Below are positions 7,072 through 14,717 of a DNA stretch of 23,669 bases, in pieces. A model generated the notes under the pieces. That model searched no databases. It saw nothing but the letters and a program-made list of their open reading frames with translations, and was not told where the DNA came from. A program made the translations under genes and the position numbers. Origin of the DNA: JAZKIX01 sp040384645 (GTDB lineage Bacteria > Pseudomonadota > Gammaproteobacteria > Burkholderiales > Burkholderiaceae_D); assembly GCA_040384645.1 (NCBI GenBank), contig JAZKIX010000210.1:1-23669 (forward strand), written 5' to 3'. The stretch's first letter is position 1. The number at the start of each line of letters is the position of its first letter.

Positions 7072-10000
7072 ATGCAATTCACACTTAACGATATTTTGCA
7101 GGATTTTGACAGCGGCACTTTCGGCCGTGGCACAGACTACGCGCGGCGAGGTAATGTACTGAGCGTCGTCGACACAGGCAAGCATATCGAAGCGGCTGTC
7201 AAAGGCAGCAGCGGTGAGGTGTATGAGCAAGAAATCGGTTGGACCCAAGGACGGCGCGGCGTCATGTTCGAGGGCAGTTGTACCTGTCCGGTTGGCTTCA
7301 ATTGCAAGCATGTGGTAGCTGCCTTGCTGAAATATCTGGAGCAAATGTCATCGACGCCGGCCGTGCCTGTCCCGATGAGCAATTTACCCAATGCGGTGGC
7401 AGGCTGGTTGCAAAGGCTGGCGCTGGCAGCGCAGTTGGCCGGCGCCATGCCCACGGAGGGAAAAACTGGCAAGCCCAGCAAAACCACTTATCGCGCAATC
7501 TATATCCTGATGCCGGATAGTTATGCGCGGCGTGTCAATTTGCACTTATGTAAAGCGCGGCTGCGGGTCAATGACGAGGTCGCCAGCGCCTCGCCAGTCA
7601 ATGAAGCGCATTCCCTATTGAGCAACCCGCCTGCCTATGTGCAGCCGGTCGACCAATACCTGGCGCGGCTGTTCATTGCCATGCGCAGCGGTGCCGATTG
7701 GTATAGCGGTGCAGCAGCGCAACCGCGCGGCAAAATCGGCGATCAACTGCTACGCGCCTTGCTCGATGAAGGTCGCTTGTTCTGGGCCAATGCCCAATTT
7801 GATCTGCAGAGCGGGGTGGTTTATCCACTCAAGCTTGGCCCGGCCCGCAGCGGGCACTTGCGCTGGCGCTGGCGCGCGCTGGAGCATGTGAATAAAAACG
7901 GGGAGGCTGGCAGCGCCCTGCAACTGGGCTGGCAATTCGACGATGGTGCGCCGATCGATGCCATCTTGCCGACCGAGCCGGCCTGGTATATCGATAATCT
8001 GTCGATCGGCGAATTGACTCTGGCGCAAGGTGCCAGCGCGATCCCGATCCAGGATTTACAAGCGCTGGTGGCGCAGGCACCGCCAGTCGCCGCACGCGAC
8101 CAGCTGGCGCTGTCGCGGCAATTGATGGCGCAGGGACTCGACACCATCGTCCCGCTGCCGCGCGCCTTGCAACACGTGCTGCGCAGCGATATCAAACCGC
8201 GCCCCTCGCTGCTTTTAGGCAGTATTGCGCATGGCGAAGATATGGTTGGCAACCCGCAGGCTTACGATTTCGGCACGCTCAGTTTCAACTACGACGGGGT
8301 GTCGGTCAGCATTGACCCGGCCCAGCAAGCGCTACGCCAAAGCGGCGACAGCATGGAACTGATACAGCGCGATCCGGCGGCAGAACAGGCGGCTTACCAG
8401 CGTTTGACAGGACTCGGCTTCGCCGCACCGACCTCGGCCAAATCGCCGCTGCGCAACATGAAGGGGGCAATGGCATTGCCCTCGCAAAACGACTGGTTGC
8501 GTTTCAACCGCGACCACTTGCCGCGCCTGCTGGAACAAGGCTGGTTGGTTGAAAAAACGCCGGATTACCGCTTCGATATCACCCAAGTCGATGACTGGTA
8601 CGCTGAAATTGACAATGCCTGGTTCGATCTGGAACTGGGCATCGTGGTCAACCAGGCCCGGGTTTCGCTATTGCCGGTGCTGGTGCAAATGATCCGCCAG
8701 GCGCCGCATCACTTCAACCCGCAAGCGCTGGCGGCACATGCGGACGACGACCAATTGCTTGCCACCTTGCCAGAAGGGACGCGCGTGGCCTTGCCCTGGG
8801 GCCGCATCAAGCCGATCCTCAGCACTTTGGGTGAGCTGTATTTCAACGACAAGATCGGCGAATCGATCCGCTTGCCGACGCTCGACGCGGCGCGCCTGGC
8901 TGAGCTGGAAGCCAGTGCGCAACTGCGCTGGATGGGCGGCCAGCATTTACGCGATATCGGCCACAAGCTGAACACTTTCGGCGGCGTGCAAAAAGTCGCG
9001 CCGCCAGCCGGGCTGCATGCAAAGCTGCGCGAATATCAAAGCGAAGGTCTGGCATGGATGCAGTTCTTGCGTGAATACGATCTGGCCGGGATTTTGGCCG
9101 ACGATATGGGCTTGGGCAAAACGATCCAGACCTTGGCCCACATCCTGACCGAGAAAGAAGCCGGCCGCCTGACCGCACCCGCGCTGGTGGTGGCGCCAAC
9201 CAGCCTGATGGGCAACTGGCAAGCCGAAGCGGCGCGCTTTGCGCCAGACTTGTGGGTGCTGCTCATGCATGGCAAGGATCGGACACAATATTTCGATGCC
9301 ATCGATCAAGCCGACCTGGTATTGACCACCTACGCCCTGCTGCCGCGCGATGAAGAAAAGTTGCGCCGGCATCGCTATCACCTGGTGATCCTGGACGAGT
9401 CGCAATACATCAAGAATAGCCAGAGCAAGGCGGCGCAAACCGCGGCCCTGCTGCCGGCCAAACACCGCATGTGCCTGACCGGCACGCCGCTGCAAAATCA
9501 TTTAGGCGAGCTGTGGTCGCAGTTTCATTTTCTATTGCCGGGTTTGTTGGGCAATGAAAAAAGTTTTAATGCCGACTTCCGCAATCCGANNNNNNNNNNG
9601 ATCGAAAAGCAAGGCAATGCAAGCCGCAATGCGCTCTTGATCCAGCGCATCAAACCGTTTTTATTGCGCCGTACCAAAGACAAGGTCGCCAAGGAATTGC
9701 CCGCCAAAACCGAGATGGTGCGCGAGGTCGAGCTGGCCGGCGCCCAGCGCGACTTATACGAAACCGTGCGGCTGGCAATGGATAAAAAAGTACGCGACGA
9801 GATCGCAAAAAAAGGTGTGGCGCGCAGCCATATCGTGATTCTGGAAGCGCTCTTGAAGTTGCGTCAGGTCTGCTGCGACCCGCGCCTGGTCAAGGTCGCC
9901 GGCAATAAAAAAAGCACCGCGCCGTCGGCCAAGATGGCTGAGCTGATGGAAATGATCGAGTCGCTGCTGGACGAGGGGCGCAAGATTTTGGTGTTTTCGC

Positions 10001-10434
10001 AATTCACCAGCATGCTAGCCTTGATAGAGGAAGAATTACAGCGACGCGACCTGTCGTATGCACTGCTGACCGGCGATACCAAGGACCGCGCCGAGGTGAT
10101 TGACCGCTTCCAGCGCGGTACGGTGCCGCTGTTTTTAATCAGCCTGAAAGCCGGCGGCGTTGGTTTGAACCTGACCGCAGCCGATACTGTGATCCACTAC
10201 GACCCCTGGTGGAACCCCGCCGCCGAAAACCAAGCCACCGACCGCGCCTGGCGCATCGGCCAGGACAAGCCGGTCTTCGTGTATAAACTGATCGCCAAAG
10301 GCACGTTGGAAGAAAAGATCCAGGAATTGCAACGCAAAAAGTCCGAGCTGGCCGATGCGGTGCTAGAAGGCGGCGAAGCGCAGAATTTGAAGATCACACA
10401 AGAGGATTTGCAATCGATTTTTGCGCCTTTGTGA
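7072..10434 (+). CDS. SWIM zinc-finger SNF2-family DNA helicase/translocase
   Basis: About 1120 residues. An N-terminal SWIM zinc finger (CTC at residues 70-72, CKH at 78-80) is followed by a long middle region and a C-terminal SNF2 ATPase: Walker A DDMGLGKTIQT near residue 680, DESQ box (VILDESQYIKN) near 774, motif III LTGTPLQNHLGELW, PFLLRRTKDKVAKELP, and helicase motifs V/VI (SLKAGGVGLNLTAADTVIHY, TDRAWRIGQ). Such proteins translocate on double-stranded DNA; the bacterial members' cellular role is not well defined. The ATG at 7072 gives the usual MQFTLNDILQDF start; the frame is open back to 6562, but that extension is not family-like and covers an intergenic repeat. The ribosome site is weak. 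A 10-N gap interrupts the gene at 9590-9599. Confidence 0.95.
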   Translation: MQFTLNDILQDFDSGTFGRGTDYARRGNVLSVVDTGKHIEAAVKGSSGEVYEQEIGWTQGRRGVMFEGSCTCPVGFNCKHVVAALLKYLEQMSSTPAVPVPMSNLPNAVAGWLQRLALAAQLAGAMPTEGKTGKPSKTTYRAIYILMPDSYARRVNLHLCKARLRVNDEVASASPVNEAHSLLSNPPAYVQPVDQYLARLFIAMRSGADWYSGAAAQPRGKIGDQLLRALLDEGRLFWANAQFDLQSGVVYPLKLGPARSGHLRWRWRALEHVNKNGEAGSALQLGWQFDDGAPIDAILPTEPAWYIDNLSIGELTLAQGASAIPIQDLQALVAQAPPVAARDQLALSRQLMAQGLDTIVPLPRALQHVLRSDIKPRPSLLLGSIAHGEDMVGNPQAYDFGTLSFNYDGVSVSIDPAQQALRQSGDSMELIQRDPAAEQAAYQRLTGLGFAAPTSAKSPLRNMKGAMALPSQNDWLRFNRDHLPRLLEQGWLVEKTPDYRFDITQVDDWYAEIDNAWFDLELGIVVNQARVSLLPVLVQMIRQAPHHFNPQALAAHADDDQLLATLPEGTRVALPWGRIKPILSTLGELYFNDKIGESIRLPTLDAARLAELEASAQLRWMGGQHLRDIGHKLNTFGGVQKVAPPAGLHAKLREYQSEGLAWMQFLREYDLAGILADDMGLGKTIQTLAHILTEKEAGRLTAPALVVAPTSLMGNWQAEAARFAPDLWVLLMHGKDRTQYFDAIDQADLVLTTYALLPRDEEKLRRHRYHLVILDESQYIKNSQSKAAQTAALLPAKHRMCLTGTPLQNHLGELWSQFHFLLPGLLGNEKSFNADFRNPXXXXIEKQGNASRNALLIQRIKPFLLRRTKDKVAKELPAKTEMVREVELAGAQRDLYETVRLAMDKKVRDEIAKKGVARSHIVILEALLKLRQVCCDPRLVKVAGNKKSTAPSAKMAELMEMIESLLDEGRKILVFSQFTSMLALIEEELQRRDLSYALLTGDTKDRAEVIDRFQRGTVPLFLISLKAGGVGLNLTAADTVIHYDPWWNPAAENQATDRAWRIGQDKPVFVYKLIAKGTLEEKIQELQRKKSELADAVLEGGEAQNLKITQEDLQSIFAPL
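9590..9599. other. Assembly gap of 10 N inside the SNF2 gene
   Basis: Ten N bases lie between CCGA and GATCGAAAAG in the SNF2 domain. If the flanking GA doublets are the same bases, joining gives CCG ATC GAA AAG, that is P-I-E-K, the segment relatives have at this point. This removes 12 bases (four codons) and keeps the frame. The gap is therefore probably a nominal contig join rather than missing sequence. Confidence 0.8.
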
Positions 10435-10788
10435 GGTCGGTTGCGGGTGATTTTTTGGTGGTGCGATGTTTGCGCTGCATAGGTTAGTGTGCTTCACTCT
10501 GGCCTTAAGCAGCTTTTTTGTTGCTATTTTTGAATTCGATTTGTTGCAGCTATTGGCCGCTTTATTAAATCTGGTGCGCACAAGAATTTCGCGCTCGACG
10601 CAACGTCGCAATAAAAATGCTTTACCTACGATGCGACCCAGAATTGCCAGTCGCCAATGACCATCGGCCAAAAACTGCGATTGGTCGCACCAGTTCATTT
10701 TGACTGCGCAAAGCCGGTCAACGACACTCATCGGTACGCATTATTTGGCGATGTGACTTTTGATATGACTTCTTCTTGGAAATGACTT
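10435..10788. other. Intergenic region after the SNF2 gene
   Basis: About 350 bp. Frames of 64 codons (plus) and about 120 codons (minus, running into the helicase gene) are open but have no recognisable motif or ribosome site. AGCAGC-TTTTTTGT-TGCT followed by ATTTTT near 10508-10530 is a weak hairpin with a T-run and might terminate helicase transcription. No copy of the intergenic repeat is present. Confidence 0.4.
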
Positions 10789-11436
10789 ATGACCTGCTCG
10801 ACTCGCTATATTCCATTTTTTCTATTCCTTGCATTTGGCTGCGCGATTGCCGATGAAGGCACTTCGATTCCTTCTGCTACCGCATTATCGAAACAATTAT
10901 TTTCCAATACCGAGTTTGAACGTAGCTATCAAGCGGGCGTAACCGATTCGCGCACGACTGTGATGAAGAAGTTTGATGGTTTGACTGGCACCGAAGGATG
11001 CCCGGCGACGTTTGATGTTGCCATAGAGTATCGCGTTGCACTGGATGCCATGATCGACGGCATTGTTGGGCGCAAGACATTTTTCGCTGCAATTGAGCGA
11101 GAACTTGCAAGTCTTAATGGTGTTCAGCGTCGCGCAGCAATGACTGTGATGCAGTCACCGCGTTTTTTTGAGAAACCACGTGTCGGATTTTCTGCATGGA
11201 TTGCGTGGCTGGATAAGTTCAATAGCGATGCGTTGCCTGACCTCGCTCCCGGGTACACGATCGATGAGAAGCTAGCCGGGCCACTGGCGATCAAGCGTGG
11301 TATCGCATTTGTGGTGCGAGAGGGAAACGACAAGGTTAGATCGCACGGTCCAAAGCTATACGCGCAATACAAACAGCAACTTCTTATTGCCATCGATCGT
11401 TGCATTGCGGACGAAGAGACACGACTCCAACGTTGA
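10789..11436 (+). CDS. Exported protein of unknown function
   Basis: A 215-residue protein with a clear Sec signal peptide: basic/polar start MTCSTRY, hydrophobic core IPFFLFLAFGCA, and probable cleavage after AIA before DEGTS, near residue 21. The mature part is soluble, mostly helical in character, with two cysteines (one in TEGCPATFD, one in DRCIADEE near the C-terminus) that could form a disulfide in the periplasm. Segments such as FFAAIERELASLNGVQRRAAMTVMQSPRFFEKP suggest helical packing; no catalytic motif is visible. I do not recognise the family. A weak GGAA ribosome site precedes the ATG. Base composition is more AT-rich than the flanking helicase and P450 genes. A stem-loop follows 6 bases after the stop. 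Confidence 0.75.
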   Translation: MTCSTRYIPFFLFLAFGCAIADEGTSIPSATALSKQLFSNTEFERSYQAGVTDSRTTVMKKFDGLTGTEGCPATFDVAIEYRVALDAMIDGIVGRKTFFAAIERELASLNGVQRRAAMTVMQSPRFFEKPRVGFSAWIAWLDKFNSDALPDLAPGYTIDEKLAGPLAIKRGIAFVVREGNDKVRSHGPKLYAQYKQQLLIAIDRCIADEETRLQR

Positions 11437-11442
11437 AATTGC

Positions 11443-11476
11443 GCAATGCGGCCAGACGACTGGCTGGGCGCATTGC
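11443..11476. other. Strong stem-loop behind the exported-protein gene
   Basis: GCAATGCG-GCCAG, loop ACGA, CTGGC, a four-base bulge TGGG, then CGCATTGC: 13 paired bases in two helices. It begins 6 bases after the stop at 11436. With no T-tract behind it, it is more likely a 3' RNA-stabilising or factor-dependent termination structure than an intrinsic terminator. Confidence 0.5.
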
Positions 11477-11615
11477 CGCATGCCTTCATTTCCCCCGCGC
11501 CGGAGAAGTACATGAAATCGATCCGGCACAGCCGCTTCGCATTACACTGAAGCTTGTATTTTTGGCCTGACGTGATGTCGACACATTCCCGCGTTCTCAA
11601 CAGTAAGGAATCCCA

Positions 11616-13070
11616 ATGCAAGCAGATTCAAACCCGATTATCCCAACACAGGCCGAGCACAAACCGCTGCGCCAGATTGCCGACTTACCCGGCCCGCGCC
11701 CCTTGCCGCTGGTGGGCAATATGCTGCAGATCACCTTGCGGCGCATGCATCAGGATGCGGAGCGCTGGGCGCGCCAATACGGCAAATTTTTCCGCATTTT
11801 CTTGGGGCCGACCCAGGTGCTGGTGGTGGCCGATTACGAAGCGGTCGGCCAACTAATGCGCGACCGGCCCGATGGTTTTCGCCGGCCCAGCATCACGGCG
11901 GAAATCGCGCTAGAGATGGGCGGTTTGCCGGGCGTGTTCGATTCTGAAGGCGCGCAGTGGCGCAACCAGCGGCGTATGGTGATGCCCGCTTTTGCGCCGG
12001 TCACGATCAAGGCTTACTTCCCGGCGCTGGTCAAGGTGGTGCTGCGCTTGCAAGGGCGTTGGGAGCGCGCTGCCGCCGCGCAGCAAGCCATCGATCTGAC
12101 TGCCGACCTCAAGCGCTACACGGTCGATATCATCGCCGGGCTGGCCTTTGGCACCGAGGTCAATACCATCGATTCGGATGACGACGTAATTCAAAAGCAT
12201 CTGGACAATATCTTCCCTGCCCTGTCACGCCGCAGTCTGGCGCTAGTGCCGTATTGGCGCATTTTTAAATTGCCGGTAGACCGCCAGCTTGACCGTAGCG
12301 TGGCCGCAATTCAGGTCGCGGTAAATGATTTTATCGCCCAAGCCCGCGCCCGCCTGCAAGCCGATCCGAGCCGCGTCGACCATCCGCGCAATATGCTGGA
12401 AGCGATGATCGTGGCCGCCGACCAGAGCGACAGCGGGGTCGACGACAGCAGCGTTGCCGGCAATGTCTTGACCATGCTGCTGGCGGGCGAAGACACCACC
12501 GCCAACACCTTGGCCTGGATCATGTACCTGCTGCAGCGCAACCCGCACACGCTACAACGGGCACAGGAAGAAGTGCGCCGCATCGCGCCCGATCCCGCCG
12601 CGTTTAACATCGAGCAAATGGACGCGCTCGAATATCTCGACGCCTGCGCGCACGAAGCCATGCGCTTGAAACCAGTCGCGCCCTTCATCCCCTTGCAAGC
12701 CCTGCGCGACAGCGTGGTGGCCGATATCGCCGTGCCTAAGGACAGCATTGTCTGGTGCGTCTTGCGCCATGACAGTGTGGACGAAAAATATTTCCCCAAG
12801 CCGCTCGACTTCGACCCGCAGCGCTGGCTCAAACAAGGGGGCGCGGAAGCTACCGCTGATAAACGCATCCCCATGCCCTTCGGCGCCGGCCCGCGCACTT
12901 GTCCCGGCCGCTACCTGGCCCTGTTGGAAATCAAGATCGCCATGGCCATGCTGCTGAGCCGCTTCGAGATCGACAGCATCGAACCCGCTGACGGCCAGGA
13001 GGCGCAGGAAAGGATGGGCTTTGTGATGTCGCCGGTCGGGCTACGGATGCATTTGCGGACGCGGATTTGA
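11616..13070 (+). CDS. Cytochrome P450
   Basis: A 484-residue haem-thiolate monooxygenase. It starts with the proline-rich LPGPRPLPLVGNM typical of P450s, has the oxygen-binding I-helix AGEDTTANTLAW, the K-helix ExxR as HEAMRLKP, and the haem loop FGAGPRTCPG with the ligand Cys429. There is no N-terminal membrane anchor, so it should be soluble. An AAGGAA ribosome site precedes the ATG. No ferredoxin, ferredoxin reductase or fused reductase domain is visible, so electrons must come from partners encoded elsewhere. The overall look (long N-terminal part, FGxGxRxCPG) is closer to fatty-acid or CYP110-like bacterial enzymes than to CYP101, but the substrate is undetermined. Confidence 0.95.
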   Translation: MQADSNPIIPTQAEHKPLRQIADLPGPRPLPLVGNMLQITLRRMHQDAERWARQYGKFFRIFLGPTQVLVVADYEAVGQLMRDRPDGFRRPSITAEIALEMGGLPGVFDSEGAQWRNQRRMVMPAFAPVTIKAYFPALVKVVLRLQGRWERAAAAQQAIDLTADLKRYTVDIIAGLAFGTEVNTIDSDDDVIQKHLDNIFPALSRRSLALVPYWRIFKLPVDRQLDRSVAAIQVAVNDFIAQARARLQADPSRVDHPRNMLEAMIVAADQSDSGVDDSSVAGNVLTMLLAGEDTTANTLAWIMYLLQRNPHTLQRAQEEVRRIAPDPAAFNIEQMDALEYLDACAHEAMRLKPVAPFIPLQALRDSVVADIAVPKDSIVWCVLRHDSVDEKYFPKPLDFDPQRWLKQGGAEATADKRIPMPFGAGPRTCPGRYLALLEIKIAMAMLLSRFEIDSIEPADGQEAQERMGFVMSPVGLRMHLRTRI

Positions 13071-13082
13071 TGTTTTTAAGTA

Positions 13083-13163
13083 GAATAATACTGGGTGTAG
13101 TATTTTATTTGTGCCAATAAATACCTACGGGTAAGGGGGTATTTATCGATATACCCCCTATTC
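13083..13163 (+). repeat. Intergenic repeat family, copy 3
   Basis: Begins 13 bases after the P450 stop. ATACT-GGGTGT-AGTAT starts at 13088 and runs into TTTATTT; then CAATAAATACCTACGG; then AGGGGGTAT and ATACCCCCT, which form a perfect 9-bp hairpin around TTATCGAT. The ATACCCCC box starts at 13151, exactly 63 bases after the first ATAC. Lying between convergent genes, either hairpin may also serve as a terminator. Confidence 0.8.
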
Positions 13164-13186
13164 AGCCAACGAAACGCACTTTGTGC

Positions 13187-14341
13187 TCAGGGCGCAGTTG
13201 GCTTGGTCAACAAAGTGGCAAACGATCCTGCAAATTGATTGATCAAGTCATTAGATGGATCGCTGGCGCAATTGCACAGCACTGCGACCGCAACATTGCG
13301 ATGTGGCACCAGCGCGGCTGAGCCAAAATAGGAGCCGGCAGAACCATCGTGCACGCTCACCGTCCCCAAGTCTGGTGCAATGGCGATTATCCAGCCGAAA
13401 CCATAACCATCCACCGGCATATGCATCAAATTGAAGTTTGCTTGCGTCAGGAAATTCGATTTGCCGGCAAGCCCACGCAGTTGCTCACGCAGGAAACGGC
13501 CGTAATCGGCCACCGAAAGATTCAAGCCGCCAGCCGCCGCCACGGCCGCAAGCCATAGTTGCGTTTCAGGCGTATTCTGCGCGACTTGCCAGATACCATT
13601 TGCCATGACGTGGCCGGCCGGTGTGCCAGGCCCGGCATCTTCAGGAAAGCCAAAGCTGGCTTGCATTTGCAGCGGCGTCAGTACTTCGCGGGCCAGCAAA
13701 TTTTCATAGCTGTCGCCGCCAACCGCTTCCGCCATCAAGCCGACGATCATGTAGCCAAGGTTGGAATAGGCATATTGGCTGTCAGCGGCAAAGACGGGTG
13801 GCTGCTGCAAAAACCACAGGCCGGCCGTGGCGCGGTCAAGCTGCATATTGCCGCTTAATTGCGGCTGTAAGCCCAGAAAATCCGTCTCCGAAAAATCACG
13901 TGGCAAGCCCGAGCGATGGCGCAGTAATTGCTGCACTGTGACGCTTTTCCATTCCGGCCGCATCAGGTCGCGCCACGCTGGAAATACTTCCGACAAGCTC
14001 GAATCCCAGCGTAATTTTTTCTTCTCAACCAAGCGCGCGATCAGCGTTGCCGTGACCGCCTTGGTTAGCGATCCGATTTGAAATTGGTCATTGATCCCAA
14101 TCGAATCGGCCGCGTCGATGCGGCGTTTGCCGCTGACAGCGAGTTCGATCTGGTCCTGCTCGATCACCACCACGGCAACCGCCGGCAAGCCTTTGCTGAC
14201 GCGGAAATTATTGACTTTTTCATTCAACTGCTGTTGGCTGATGAGCTTGGGCGCGGCTGCCGGGGTCGAGGCAGAATTGCCGCCACAGGCAGACAGCGCC
14301 GCGCTCAGGCAGGCGATTTGAAGCAAGGTTGCGATATGCAT
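13187..14341 (-). CDS. Beta-lactamase-family serine hydrolase, probable lipoprotein
   Basis: A 384-residue serine hydrolase of the class C beta-lactamase / penicillin-binding-protein-like fold. All three active-site motifs are present: SxxK as S91-L-T-K94, YxN as Y192-S-N194, and HxG as H331-D-G. The N-terminus MHIATLLQIACLSAALSAC carries a lipobox (LSAC, Cys19), so it is predicted to be acylated and held in the cell envelope. That is why the start at 14341 is preferred; the frame is open to 14575, with an alternative ATG at 14395. Family members include esterases, D-amino-acid peptidases and beta-lactamases, so resistance cannot be inferred. It is divergent from a two-component system about 370 bp away. 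Confidence 0.9.
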   Translation of the reverse strand: MHIATLLQIACLSAALSACGGNSASTPAAAPKLISQQQLNEKVNNFRVSKGLPAVAVVVIEQDQIELAVSGKRRIDAADSIGINDQFQIGSLTKAVTATLIARLVEKKKLRWDSSLSEVFPAWRDLMRPEWKSVTVQQLLRHRSGLPRDFSETDFLGLQPQLSGNMQLDRATAGLWFLQQPPVFAADSQYAYSNLGYMIVGLMAEAVGGDSYENLLAREVLTPLQMQASFGFPEDAGPGTPAGHVMANGIWQVAQNTPETQLWLAAVAAAGGLNLSVADYGRFLREQLRGLAGKSNFLTQANFNLMHMPVDGYGFGWIIAIAPDLGTVSVHDGSAGSYFGSAALVPHRNVAVAVLCNCASDPSNDLINQFAGSFATLLTKPTAP

Positions 14342-14717
14342 TTTTGTCGCTTTCTTTTTGATTGAAAATGGGGTGGAAGAACTTGTATGACGCATGCGTT
14401 TGGCTGTGTAGCCGCTAGCAATCCAGGTAAGCAAGTCGATCAGCGCCACCGCTGCATTGACGCCGATACCGCCTACGCATTGCTTCAGGGCGCATTGTGA
14501 AAGCCTGGGAGATTTTGCGCATGTGCCATAAGTCATGTTGAGCGCCCCTGTCTTTCGGCACGCGTGCAGCGGCAATGCTCCGGTGTAGAATCCGTCACCC
14601 TGCGTAGTTGGTACAGCTTATTTGCCGCGCTTGTGCAGCGCAAATGCGAGCAGTGACAACGAAAGCAGTCAATGATCCAGCTCTTCCTTTCTTCCCCCGT
14701 TTCTACAAAACAGATCG
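14342..14717. other. Divergent intergenic region, serine hydrolase / histidine kinase
   Basis: About 375 bp that should hold promoters for both directions. The serine-hydrolase frame remains open for 234 bp, but its translation is not convincing as protein. A bulged inverted repeat TTTGCCGCGC / GCGCAAA (14621-14644) lies roughly 75 bp before the kinase start and could be a regulator site; nothing else was identified. Confidence 0.35.

Noticed and set aside
10363..10731. Minus-strand frame of about 120 codons behind and into the helicase gene
   Set aside because: Basic, low-complexity second half overlapping a well-supported gene, no ribosome site and no recognisable domain.
13187..14341. Serine hydrolase as an antibiotic-resistance beta-lactamase
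   Set aside because: SxxK, YxN and HxG are shared with esterases and peptidases; nothing in the sequence establishes beta-lactam hydrolysis.
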